Source: Desulfovibrio desulfuricans (GTDB lineage Bacteria > Desulfobacterota > Desulfovibrionia > Desulfovibrionales > Desulfovibrionaceae). Taken from it: 5,559 nucleotides of DNA. The DNA lies in assembly GCA_003251995.1 (NCBI GenBank), contig QKDT01000237.1, forward strand, positions 1 to 5,559, written 5' to 3'. Below are positions 1 through 4,744 of the stretch, one piece after another; positions within the stretch are counted from its first letter, which is position 1, and every line of letters begins with the position of its first letter. Under the pieces are notes generated by a model. It had not been told where the DNA came from, searched no databases, and saw only the letters and a program-made list of their open reading frames with translations. The position numbers and the translations under genes were made by a program.

Positions 1-317
1 AAAACAACGCGCAAAGCGGGGCGCAGGCCGCCAAACCAGCCCCCGCCAAAGCAGGCCCCCAGTTTGATTATGTGTATCAGGTGGCGGCATTCAAATCTGA
101 CGAAGACGCCGACAAACTGCGCACCCGCCTTGAAGGCAAGGGACTGCGCACCCGTACAAAAAAAAGCGGCAGGCTTGTACTGGTGATGGTCAGCTTGCGC
201 GGCACGGAAGACGACGCCGTTGCCCTGCGCGACGATCTGCGCCATATGAAGCTGGGCGTTCCTATTCAGGTTTCTAAAAAGCCTGTTTCAAGTAAACCGC
301 AAAAATCCAAGCGGTGA
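1..317 (+). CDS. SPOR-domain protein, C-terminal part (5' end outside window)
   Basis: The reading frame is open from the left edge (first full codon at 3) to TGA at 315-317. The visible 104 residues start with a low-complexity Ala/Pro/Lys/Gln linker of about 20 residues. A compact SPOR-like domain follows, running from FDYVYQVAAF through two helices and strands (DADKLRTRLEGKG, LVLVMVSL, DAVALRDDLRHM) to GVPIQV. A basic Ser/Lys/Pro tail ends the protein. SPOR domains (PF05036) bind septal peptidoglycan lacking stem peptides, usually as the periplasmic C-terminus of a protein with one N-terminal membrane anchor; the linker fits that plan, but the anchor is not in view. A GTG at 72 lies inside the domain's first strand, so it is not the real start. 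The stop codon overlaps the ribosome-binding site of the next gene, so the two are probably co-transcribed and translationally coupled. The domain call is good; the exact protein and symbol cannot be given. Confidence 0.85.
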   Translation, partial: NNAQSGAQAAKPAPAKAGPQFDYVYQVAAFKSDEDADKLRTRLEGKGLRTRTKKSGRLVLVMVSLRGTEDDAVALRDDLRHMKLGVPIQVSKKPVSSKPQKSKR

Positions 318-326
318 GGCAAAAAC

Positions 327-1130
327 ATGACCGCAACTGAAACTTTCGGCAATTTTGTACGCAAAATAGGCCGCCCCTGCCTGAACGGCATAGACGCTCT
401 GGGCAACACAGCCCTGTTCATGCTGGAAGGTCTGGCCCAAGTATTTGCCAGCCCCAAGATTTTTCCGCGCACCATGCAACAGCTTTTTGTCATCGGCTCA
501 AAATCGCTCTTTCTTATCATGCTGATAGGCGTGTTCTGCGGCATGGTTCTGGGCCTTCAGGGCTACTATACGCTGGTAAAATTCGGTTCGGTAGGCATGC
601 TTGGCTCTGCCGTATCGCTCACCCTTATCCGCGAACTCGGCCCAGTGCTCACGGCTATCATGCTTACAGGCCGCGCCGGGTCATCCATGACCGCCGAGAT
701 CGGCGTCATGCGCATCACCGACCAGATCGACGCGCTGGACGTTATGGACATCAATTCCATGGGCTATCTGGTCAGCCCGCGTCTGCTGGCATCTCTTATC
801 GCCTTTCCCTTGCTCACGGCGGTATTTGACGTCATCGGCATTATCGGGGGCTACCTCACGGGCGTGCTCATGCTGGGCATCAACGAAGGCGCGTATTTTT
901 ACCGCATCACAAGCTCGGTAACAGCAACAGACGTGAACGGCGGCTTTATCAAGGCCATACTTTTTGGCCTGCTTGTCACCACCATCTGCTGCCGTCAGGG
1001 TTATTACACCAACAAGCGGCGCGACAGCGTGGGGCCGGAGGCCGTGGGCAACGCCACCACCTCTGCCGTGGTTATTTCGTGCGTGCTGATTCTTGCGGCA
1101 GACTACATTGTCACTTCATTTCTGCTCTAG
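327..1130 (+). CDS. mlaE: MlaE-family ABC transporter permease (lipid transport, inner membrane)
   Basis: This 267-residue polytopic protein has the usual length of MlaE/DUF140 permeases. In characterised systems MlaE dimerises in the inner membrane, pairs with the ATPase MlaF and the MCE protein MlaD, and moves phospholipids between inner and outer membranes. The family hallmarks are visible: GLQGYY near residues 76-81, LIRELGPVLTAIMLTGRAGS near 100-119, AEIGVMRITDQIDALDVM near 123-140, a PR pair at 151-152, then hydrophobic helices. The C-terminal block VGPEAVGNATTSAVV (235-249) is the family's closing motif in a slightly diverged form. The start is the ATG at 327, with TGAGG (315-319) seven nt upstream as Shine-Dalgarno, overlapping the SPOR stop. 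No MlaF, MlaD, MlaC or MlaB gene is in the window; the next gene is ruvC, so the partners must be upstream of the window or elsewhere. The family call is secure; the mla pathway assignment is inferred. Confidence 0.92.
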   Translation: MTATETFGNFVRKIGRPCLNGIDALGNTALFMLEGLAQVFASPKIFPRTMQQLFVIGSKSLFLIMLIGVFCGMVLGLQGYYTLVKFGSVGMLGSAVSLTLIRELGPVLTAIMLTGRAGSSMTAEIGVMRITDQIDALDVMDINSMGYLVSPRLLASLIAFPLLTAVFDVIGIIGGYLTGVLMLGINEGAYFYRITSSVTATDVNGGFIKAILFGLLVTTICCRQGYYTNKRRDSVGPEAVGNATTSAVVISCVLILAADYIVTSFLL

Positions 1131-1136
1131 CAAACC

Positions 1137-1640
1137 ATGCAGTCTGTAACGGTCATAGGCATCGACCCCGGCTCGCAGCGCACGGGCTGGGGCGTGGTGC
1201 GCGAGGTTTCTGGCGTGCTGCAACTGGTGGATTGCGGTGTGGTGCGCACGGCCTCGGCGGGCAAGGAATTTTCTGACCGCCTCGCACGCATCTACCACGA
1301 GCTTTCTGGTGTGTTGGCCCGTACCAAACCAGAGGAAGCCGCCATCGAGCAGGTGTTTACCGCAAAAAACGCGGCATCGGCGCTCAAGCTCGGGCAGGCC
1401 CGAGGCGTGGCAGTGGCGGCTTGCGCCTCGCATGGCCTCTCCATAAGTGATTATGAGCCTACCCTTGTAAAAAAATCCCTTGTGGGAACAGGCCGGGCAG
1501 AAAAAGAGCAGGTCGCCTTTATGGTGCAGCGCCTGCTCAACGTCAAAAACGCCAACTGGGCGCTGGATACATCGGATGCGCTGGCTGTGGCTGTGTGCCA
1601 CCTGACCGTGCGCCGCTTTGCCGCCCTGGCAGGCAAATAG
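1137..1640 (+). CDS. ruvC: Crossover junction endodeoxyribonuclease RuvC
   Basis: RuvC is the dimeric Holliday-junction resolvase that nicks two symmetric strands of four-way junctions branch-migrated by RuvAB. The 167-residue product has normal length, and the whole RNase H-like fold is recognisable. The first acidic residue is D10 in IGIDPGSQRTGWG, the second is E71 in AAIEQVF, and the final acidic pair is D144 and D147 in WALDTSDALAVAVCH. These match the four catalytic metal ligands of E. coli RuvC, so the enzyme should be active. The core motif FTAKNAASALKLGQARG (74-90) is intact. The ATG lies 6 bp after the mlaE stop, in the same frame, separated from that TAG by only two codons. No Shine-Dalgarno-like sequence precedes it, so translation probably depends on mlaE (termination-reinitiation). 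ruvA and ruvB do not follow; the next gene points the other way. Confidence 0.97.
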   Translation: MQSVTVIGIDPGSQRTGWGVVREVSGVLQLVDCGVVRTASAGKEFSDRLARIYHELSGVLARTKPEEAAIEQVFTAKNAASALKLGQARGVAVAACASHGLSISDYEPTLVKKSLVGTGRAEKEQVAFMVQRLLNVKNANWALDTSDALAVAVCHLTVRRFAALAGK

Positions 1641-1643
1641 CCC

Positions 1644-1679
1644 CGTACCGAAGCGGCCTTGCCGTGCCGCCCCGGTGCG
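1644..1679 (+). terminator. Imperfect GC hairpin downstream of ruvC, possible terminator without U-tract
   Basis: CGTACCG (1644-1650) pairs with CGGTGCG (1673-1679), with one G-U pair. Inside it, GCGGC (1653-1657) can pair with GCCGC (1666-1670). The hairpin starts four nt after the ruvC stop. No T-run follows on either strand, so it could only be a weak or factor-dependent terminator. The rest of the 1641-1778 gap between the converging ruvC and flavoprotein genes shows nothing else I can support. Confidence 0.3.
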
Positions 1680-1778
1680 TTGTCCATCTGCCAGATATTT
1701 ATATTACCAACCCGTCACACAGCGATTCATACCACGCCTAGAGCCACGCTTTGTACCGCATCTTTGCATATTGTGCGG

Positions 1779-2378
1779 CTAGGCTGAAGGATACCCCGCC
1801 ATATGCGGCGCAACGGCCTTGCCCAGCCAGTTGATGGCTCTGCCCAGGTGGCGCATGTTTTCCATGGCAAAGGCATCCTGCATCACTTCGCCCTCAGCGC
1901 GTCCAAAGCCCATATTCCAGTAGGTTGAACCGGGGACCAGCATTTTTGACATCAAGAACATGTGGTTGATGCTGTCATACGCATGCGTGGCCCCTGCACG
2001 CCCCGCAGCCACCACCGCGGCACCAATCTTGCCCTGAAACAGCCCACCGTTCACATAGGCCACATAGCCCGCCCTATCCACCAAGGCCTTCAGTTCCGCT
2101 GACATATCGGTGAAATAGCAGGGCGTACCCAAGAGCATGGCGTCCGCCTCCAACATTTTTTGCAGCAATTCGTTGAGCATGTCGTTATCGAAAATGCAGC
2201 GCCCGTTTTTGAGTTGCGCGCATTTTCCGCAGCCACGACAGCCCTGAATTTTTTTGCCGCCCAGTTGCACGGTTTCCACGTCCCACCCGGCTTCGCGCAG
2301 GGGTGTGAGCACTTCTTCCAATAATAATGCCGTATTGCCGTGCTTTCTTGGGCTTCCGTTTATTGCCAGAATCTTCAT
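1779..2378 (-). CDS. Isf-like iron-sulfur flavoprotein / NAD(P)H-dependent FMN reductase
   Basis: This 199-residue cytoplasmic protein has the flavodoxin-like fold of the FMN reductase family. The N-terminus KILAINGSPRKHGNTALLL (2-20) contains the FMN phosphate loop (GSPRKHGNT). GTPCYFTDMSAELKALVDRAG (84-104) is the second family signature, where the flavin ring is held and dimers form. C47, C50, C53 and C61 make a compact C-x2-C-x2-C-x7-C motif. It matches the 4Fe-4S ligand pattern of archaeal and anaerobe iron-sulfur flavoproteins (Isf), which pass electrons between a low-potential donor such as ferredoxin and FMN, and in some cases reduce O2 or H2O2. STYWNMGFGRAEGEV (151-165) also fits the family. 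The start ATG (2376-2378) has AGGAG seven nt upstream; the gene ends in TAG (1779-1781). It is divergent from an HxlR regulator that probably controls it. Family is certain; true substrate is unknown, and quinone, nitro-compound or flavin reduction are alternatives. Confidence 0.9.
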   Translation of the reverse strand: MKILAINGSPRKHGNTALLLEEVLTPLREAGWDVETVQLGGKKIQGCRGCGKCAQLKNGRCIFDNDMLNELLQKMLEADAMLLGTPCYFTDMSAELKALVDRAGYVAYVNGGLFQGKIGAAVVAAGRAGATHAYDSINHMFLMSKMLVPGSTYWNMGFGRAEGEVMQDAFAMENMRHLGRAINWLGKAVAPHMAGYPSA

Positions 2379-2408
2379 TATTTTTCTCCTAGTGATAAAT
2401 CTGCACCC

Positions 2409-2414
2409 ATTATA
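2409..2414 (-). promoter_or_regulatory. Predicted -10 box of the flavoprotein gene
   Basis: Read on the - strand this is a perfect TATAAT. It would place the transcript start near 2402 and give a leader of about 24 nt containing the AGGAG ribosome-binding site (2386-2390). The -35 region (about 2431-2437) is poor, with only weak matches such as TTCAAC. That suits a promoter needing activation, or one whose strength is set by the regulator bound at the adjacent repeat that begins at 2437. Confidence 0.5.
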
Positions 2415-2431
2415 TCGCTAATCTACAAAAG

Positions 2432-2460
2432 TTGAAGTACTGACAAAAAATTCATATTAT
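2432..2460 (+). promoter_or_regulatory. Predicted sigma70-type promoter of the hxlR-family gene
   Basis: TTGAAG (2432-2437) and TATTAT (2455-2460) are separated by exactly 17 bp and match the -35 and -10 consensus at 4/6 and 5/6 positions. The predicted transcript start is near 2467, about 43 nt before the ATG at 2510. Operator copy 1 lies in the spacer and copy 2 lies just after the start, the usual placement for autorepression. Confidence 0.5.
2437..2449 (+). promoter_or_regulatory. Candidate HxlR operator, copy 1
   Basis: GTACTGACAAAAA is repeated exactly at 2475-2487, 38 bp away (between three and four helical turns). This copy lies between the -35 and -10 of the regulator's own promoter and abuts the -35 region of the divergent flavoprotein promoter. 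Unlike copy 2 it lacks the AGTA right half, although it is preceded by A to give the self-complementary AGTACT (2436-2441). Binding by the neighbouring HxlR protein is an inference from position and repetition. Confidence 0.5.
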
Positions 2461-2474
2461 AACATCAATGATAG

Positions 2475-2490
2475 GTACTGACAAAAAGTA
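2475..2490 (+). promoter_or_regulatory. Candidate HxlR operator, copy 2 (TACT-N7-AGTA dyad)
   Basis: The second exact copy of GTACTGACAAAAA (2475-2487) continues into GTA. This forms an inverted repeat TACT (2476-2479), seven bases, AGTA (2487-2490). A TACT/AGTA dyad with a short spacer resembles the operators described for HxlR/DUF24 regulators such as YodB and HypR. It lies between the predicted transcript start of the regulator gene and its ribosome-binding site (AGGA, 2500-2503), where bound protein would block transcription. Confidence 0.55.
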
Positions 2491-2509
2491 TAGTTAGGCA
2501 GGACACCAG

Positions 2510-2896
2510 ATGAACGATTCCCATGCATGCTCGGCAGCTCCAGGTAATTACCGTTGCCACTTTGAACTGACCTTGCAGCTTATAGGTGGTAAATGGAAGC
2601 TCCTGGTTATTTATTTTCTTTCATTGCAGGATGTTATTCGCTTTAGCCAGTTGCGGCGATCCCTGCCGGAAATCAGCGAACGTATGCTGGTGCGCCAGTT
2701 GCGCGAGCTGGAACAAGATGGACTTGTACACCGCAAGGTATACGGCACGGTGCCGCCACGGGTGGATTATTCGCTCACGGCTCTGGGGGCTTCACTTGTG
2801 CCTATCATGGAATCGCTGAAGGCCTGGGGCAGCATGTACGAAAAAAAACGCAGCCAGGCAGAGCCCGACTACGGAGAAGCTGAAACAGATCTGTAA
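2510..2896 (+). CDS. HxlR-family (DUF24) winged-helix transcriptional regulator
   Basis: This 128-residue protein has the typical length and full signature of the HxlR family (PF01638), small dimeric regulators that often sense electrophiles, quinones or oxidants. Visible blocks are LIGGKWKLLVI (24-34) leading into the DNA-binding domain, RFSQLRRSLPEISERMLVRQ in the helix-turn-helix, LRELEQDGLVHRKVYGTVPPRVDYSLT in the wing, and a C-terminal LKAWG helix. C16 sits ten residues before the first G of IGGKW, exactly where the conserved redox-sensing cysteine lies; a second cysteine, C7, is nearby. ATG 2510 is chosen because AGGA (2500-2503) lies six nt upstream and the protein start matches the family. 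The charged tail after about residue 112 is variable and acidic. It is divergent from the flavoprotein gene, and two copies of a candidate operator lie between them, so it most likely regulates itself and that gene. The inducer is unknown. Confidence 0.93.
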   Translation: MNDSHACSAAPGNYRCHFELTLQLIGGKWKLLVIYFLSLQDVIRFSQLRRSLPEISERMLVRQLRELEQDGLVHRKVYGTVPPRVDYSLTALGASLVPIMESLKAWGSMYEKKRSQAEPDYGEAETDL

Positions 2897-2928
2897 AAAA
2901 AGCGGAGAGTTCACTGAACCCTCCGCTT
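2895..2928 (-). terminator. Intrinsic terminator of the ppiA-like gene
   Basis: AAGCGGAG (2900-2907) pairs with CTCCGCTT (2921-2928), and GTTC (2909-2912) pairs with GAAC (2916-2919) around a three-base loop. The A/C mismatch at 2908/2920 becomes a U-G wobble in the - strand transcript, giving an unbroken 13-bp stem there. Seven A residues (2895-2901) become a U-run directly after the stem on the - strand. The + strand has no T-run after the hairpin, so it mainly serves the - strand gene, although it begins at the stop codon of the HxlR-family gene and could also protect that mRNA's 3' end. Confidence 0.8.
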
Positions 2929-2932
2929 AAAC

Positions 2933-2953
2933 GCGCGCGGCAATGCCGCGCGC
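2933..2953. repeat. GC-rich perfect inverted repeat between converging genes
   Basis: GCGCGCGGCA and TGCCGCGCGC flank a single A, giving a nine-bp stem with an AAT loop on either strand. It lies between the ppiA-like stop codon and that gene's intrinsic terminator. With no T-run it is not a standard terminator by itself. It could stabilise 3' ends or add to termination for the converging HxlR-family gene. Confidence 0.6.
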
Positions 2954-2970
2954 CACAAATTTCAGCCTGA

Positions 2971-3567
2971 TTATTCTACGATCACGGCCTTTTTGATGAT
3001 CACGCTTTCCACGGGCACGTCATCGTAATAGCCCTTTTTGCCGGTCAGCACGGTACCGATTTTATCCACCACTTCCTGCCCCTTGATGACCTTGCCGAAC
3101 ACGGCATAGCCCCAGCCCTGCGGCGTCTGGCTCTTGAAATCAAGAAAGTCGTTATCCTTGGTGTTGATAAAGAACTGCGAGGAAGCCGAATGCGGCTCGC
3201 TGGTGCGGGCCATGGCAATGGTGTACTTTTTGTTTTTCAAACCGTTGTCCGCTTCGTTGCGAATAGAGGCGCGGGCGGACTTCTGCTTCATGTCGGGGGT
3301 AAAACCGCCGCCCTGAATCATGAAGTTTTTGATGACGCGGTGAAACACCGTGCCGTCGTAAAAGCCGGATTTGACATACTGCACAAAATTGGCAGTGCTG
3401 ATGGGGGCTTTGCGGGCATCAAGGCGCACCACAATATCACCCATACTGGTCTCAAGCTTTACCGCGGGATCAGGGTCGGCAGCTTGAGCCTGGCCCGCCA
3501 GGGCAAGCACGGCGGCAAGGCAAAGAGTCAACGTAACAGCACGAAAAAATACACGAATTGATTTCAT
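2971..3567 (-). CDS. ppiA: Exported cyclophilin-type peptidyl-prolyl cis-trans isomerase (PpiA type)
   Basis: The 198-residue product catalyses cis-trans isomerisation of X-Pro bonds to help fold exported proteins. The N-terminus is a Sec signal peptide: basic start (K2, R5, R9), hydrophobic core about 10-24, and an AQA-AD cleavage site after residue 29, so the mature protein should be periplasmic. The cyclophilin domain (about 36-197) contains FHRVIKNFMIQGG (75-87), supplying the catalytic R77 with F82 and Q85, the equivalents of R55, F60 and Q63 in human cyclophilin A. TIAMARTSEPHSASSQFFIN (116-135) and GYAVFGKVIKG (153-163) complete the active site. NEADNGLKNKK (104-114) matches E. coli PpiA closely. 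The ATG (3565-3567) has AGGAG six nt upstream. It is probably monocistronic, with a strong terminator (2895-2928) downstream and a divergent membrane-protein gene upstream. The gene symbol is by similarity from memory. Confidence 0.95.
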   Translation of the reverse strand: MKSIRVFFRAVTLTLCLAAVLALAGQAQAADPDPAVKLETSMGDIVVRLDARKAPISTANFVQYVKSGFYDGTVFHRVIKNFMIQGGGFTPDMKQKSARASIRNEADNGLKNKKYTIAMARTSEPHSASSQFFINTKDNDFLDFKSQTPQGWGYAVFGKVIKGQEVVDKIGTVLTGKKGYYDDVPVESVIIKKAVIVE

Positions 3568-3591
3568 GGATTACTCCTCTCAGTAGGATGC

Positions 3592-3608
3592 GCCGGGTTA
3601 AGCCCGGC
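3592..3608. repeat. Inverted repeat in the leader of the ppiA-like gene
   Basis: GCCGGG (3592-3597) and CCCGGC (3603-3608) are perfect complements around a five-base TTAAG loop. On the - strand the hairpin would end about 13 nt before the ribosome-binding site of the cyclophilin gene, so it may affect translation or mRNA stability. No T-run flanks it. Confidence 0.45.
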
Positions 3609-3625
3609 AGGCCGCACGGTAGCAC

Positions 3626-3651
3626 GCTGCCCCACACGCAGCAAGGGCAGC
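3626..3651. repeat. Second inverted repeat in the same leader region
   Basis: GCTGCCC (3626-3632) and GGGCAGC (3645-3651) are perfect seven-base complements with a 12-base loop. A nine-base direct repeat, GCAGGCCGC (3607-3615 and 3650-3658), overlaps its edge. Function is unknown; it could be leader structure of the cyclophilin mRNA. Confidence 0.35.
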
Positions 3652-3713
3652 AGGCCGCTTGCCCCCGCAAAGCCACTACCGCAAGGCTCGTTTGTGGGGC
3701 TGACATGCTCCCC

Positions 3714-3741
3714 CTCATACGCATTGCCACTGCCATGACAA
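3714..3741 (-). promoter_or_regulatory. Weak candidate promoter for the ppiA-like gene
   Basis: Read on the - strand, TTGTCA (3736-3741) and TATGAG (3714-3719) are 16 bp apart, matching the -35 and -10 consensus at 5/6 and 4/6. This would give a leader of about 140 nt containing both inverted repeats. A promoter closer to the gene is not obvious in this GC-rich stretch, but the match is modest. Confidence 0.3.
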
Positions 3742-3818
3742 ATCCGTTGCTCGAATGTTCCAGCAAAAACATGCAGTAAATTGCGGGCCGCCAAGGCCGA
3801 ACTTCACCCTTCTGGCCC

Positions 3819-3847
3819 TTGCTAAATGCGGCTTGCGTTATTATAGT
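3819..3847 (+). promoter_or_regulatory. Predicted sigma70-type promoter of the BI-1 family gene
   Basis: TTGCTA (3819-3824) and TATAGT (3842-3847) are 17 bp apart, matching the consensus at 4/6 and 5/6. They sit in the only AT-rich patch of the region. A transcript start near 3854 would leave a leader of about 96 nt before the ATG at 3950. An overlapping alternative -10 is TATTAT (3839-3844). Confidence 0.45.
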
Positions 3848-3939
3848 TGTAAGCAGAAGACAAACTTCAAGCCCGCCCGACGGCACTGCTGCACCGAGCC
3901 GCAGCCGCCGAACGGACTGTGCGCCTTCAACTGCTTTTC

Positions 3940-3944
3940 GGAGG
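3940..3944 (+). promoter_or_regulatory. Ribosome-binding site that sets the BI-1 start
   Basis: GGAGG lies five nt before the ATG at 3950. It decides against the longer open frame beginning at 3755, which would add 65 residues unlike any BI-1 protein and has no such site. Confidence 0.85.
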
Positions 3945-3949
3945 ATATA

Positions 3950-4654
3950 ATGTCGTATAGCCGCAGTGTTGCTCAAAGCGCCGCCACCAGCGTCGCTTCC
4001 CTTTACATGCGTCAGGTTTATCAGTGGATGACTGCCGGTCTGGCGGTAACCACGGTCGTGGCCTACGCCGTTGCCAGTTCGCCTGCCGTGCAGGCCGCAA
4101 TTTTTGGCAACACCATTGTGCTTGTTCTCATGATGGTAGCTCAGTTCGGCCTTGTTATCGCCCTTTCGGCGGCGGTTCACAAAATGTCCGGCGGCACGGC
4201 TACTGGCTTGTTTTTGCTATATTCTGCCGTTACGGGCGCAACGCTTTCGTCCATTTTTGTGGTCTACCCCATTGCGTCCATCGCCAACGCATTCTTGGTG
4301 ACCACCGGCACCTTCCTTGCCATGTCGGTCTACGGCACTGTGACCAAGCGCGATCTTACGTCCATGGGCAGCTTTTTGTTCATGGGCCTTATCGGTATCA
4401 TCATTGCCTCGCTGGTGAACATCTTCCTCAAAAGCAGCATGATGGACTTTATCATCAGTTGCCTTGGGGTGGTTATTTTCACCGGCCTGACCGCCTATGA
4501 CACGCAGAAGCTGCGCCAGTTTGGCGAAAACGCCCCTATGGGTGATGGCACAGCCGTGCGCCGTGGCGCAATCCTTGGCGCTCTGACGCTGTACCTTGAT
4601 TTTATCAACCTTTTCCTCATGATGCTGCGCCTCTTTGGCGGCAACCGCGACTGA
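3950..4654 (+). CDS. Bax inhibitor-1 / YccA family seven-helix membrane protein
   Basis: The 234-residue product fits the bacterial BI-1 (TMBIM, PF01027, formerly UPF0005) family in length and pattern. After a polar N-terminus (1-19) the motif YMRQVYQWMTAGLAVT (19-34) opens the first helix, followed by hydrophobic segments at about 55-75, 84-105, 111-130, 138-160, 166-183 and 206-229. The signature TGLTAYDTQKLRQFG (178-192) and LYLDFINLFLMMLRLFG (214-230) are near textbook. D184 and D217 look like the aspartate pair that in B. subtilis YetJ forms a pH-sensitive gate for calcium leak. Known bacterial relatives include E. coli YccA, which modulates the FtsH protease, and YbhL; the exact role here cannot be told. 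The start is fixed by GGAGG at 3940-3944. It has its own predicted promoter and a strong terminator after it, so it is probably a single-gene unit, with some read-through into the RNase R gene possible. Confidence 0.93.
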   Translation: MSYSRSVAQSAATSVASLYMRQVYQWMTAGLAVTTVVAYAVASSPAVQAAIFGNTIVLVLMMVAQFGLVIALSAAVHKMSGGTATGLFLLYSAVTGATLSSIFVVYPIASIANAFLVTTGTFLAMSVYGTVTKRDLTSMGSFLFMGLIGIIIASLVNIFLKSSMMDFIISCLGVVIFTGLTAYDTQKLRQFGENAPMGDGTAVRRGAILGALTLYLDFINLFLMMLRLFGGNRD

Positions 4655-4661
4655 TGCGGCA

Positions 4662-4675
4662 CTGCGCCAGCGCAG
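4662..4675. repeat. Short palindrome after the BI-1 stop
   Basis: CTGCGC and GCGCAG flank a CA dinucleotide, just after the BI-1 stop and 18 bp before the terminator stem. It can form a small five-bp hairpin with a four-base loop. It may be incidental in GC-rich DNA. Confidence 0.3.
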
Positions 4676-4693
4676 CCTGAAATTTGAGTGATC

Positions 4694-4729
4694 GGGGGCG
4701 AAAGGCCAGGCCTTTTGCCCCCTTCTTTC
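4694..4729 (+). terminator. Intrinsic terminator after the BI-1 gene
   Basis: GGGGGCGAAAGGC (4694-4706) pairs along its full 13 bases with GCCTTTTGCCCCC (4710-4722), with one G-U pair, around a CAG loop. A T-rich stretch TTCTTTC (4723-4729) follows directly. It ends only 15 nt before the start codon of the RNase R gene, so it is also the last part of that gene's upstream region. Confidence 0.85.
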
Positions 4730-4744
4730 GCACTACGGAACCCT

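Larger units (their letters stand above)
3568..3949. other. 382-bp divergent intergenic region without a gene
   Basis: The region separates the starts of the cyclophilin (- strand) and BI-1 (+ strand) genes. It holds the candidate promoters, the two inverted repeats and the BI-1 ribosome-binding site listed separately. Open frames crossing it on either strand have Cys/His/Pro-rich, compositionally random translations and no ribosome-binding site, so I call none of them. No tRNA or recognisable riboswitch is visible. Confidence 0.6.

Noticed and set aside
72..317. SPOR gene as a complete small gene starting at GTG 72
   Set aside because: The frame is open further upstream to the window edge, the GTG falls within the first strand of the domain, and a Pro/Ala linker typical of such proteins precedes it.
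1116..1601. 161-codon open frame antisense to ruvC
   Set aside because: It is a shadow of the ruvC frame; RuvC has all its catalytic residues, and the antisense product is His/Arg/Cys-rich without family features.
1756..1778. CCGCA / TGCGG pair as a terminator for the flavoprotein gene
   Set aside because: Only five base pairs enclose a 13-base loop, and no T-run follows on the - strand.
3190..3561. 123-codon + strand frame opposite the cyclophilin gene
   Set aside because: It is antisense to a complete, motif-intact cyclophilin and has no ribosome-binding site or recognisable domain.
3755..3949. N-terminal extension of the BI-1 gene to an ATG at 3755
   Set aside because: The added 65 residues are Cys/Pro-rich and unlike the family, there is no ribosome-binding site at 3755, and the extension would cross the predicted promoter. 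GGAGG before the ATG at 3950 gives a family-length protein.
3470..4180. 236-codon open frame on the - strand across the intergenic region
   Set aside because: It overlaps the start of the BI-1 gene and the signal peptide end of the cyclophilin gene, has no ribosome-binding site or domain, and its composition looks random.
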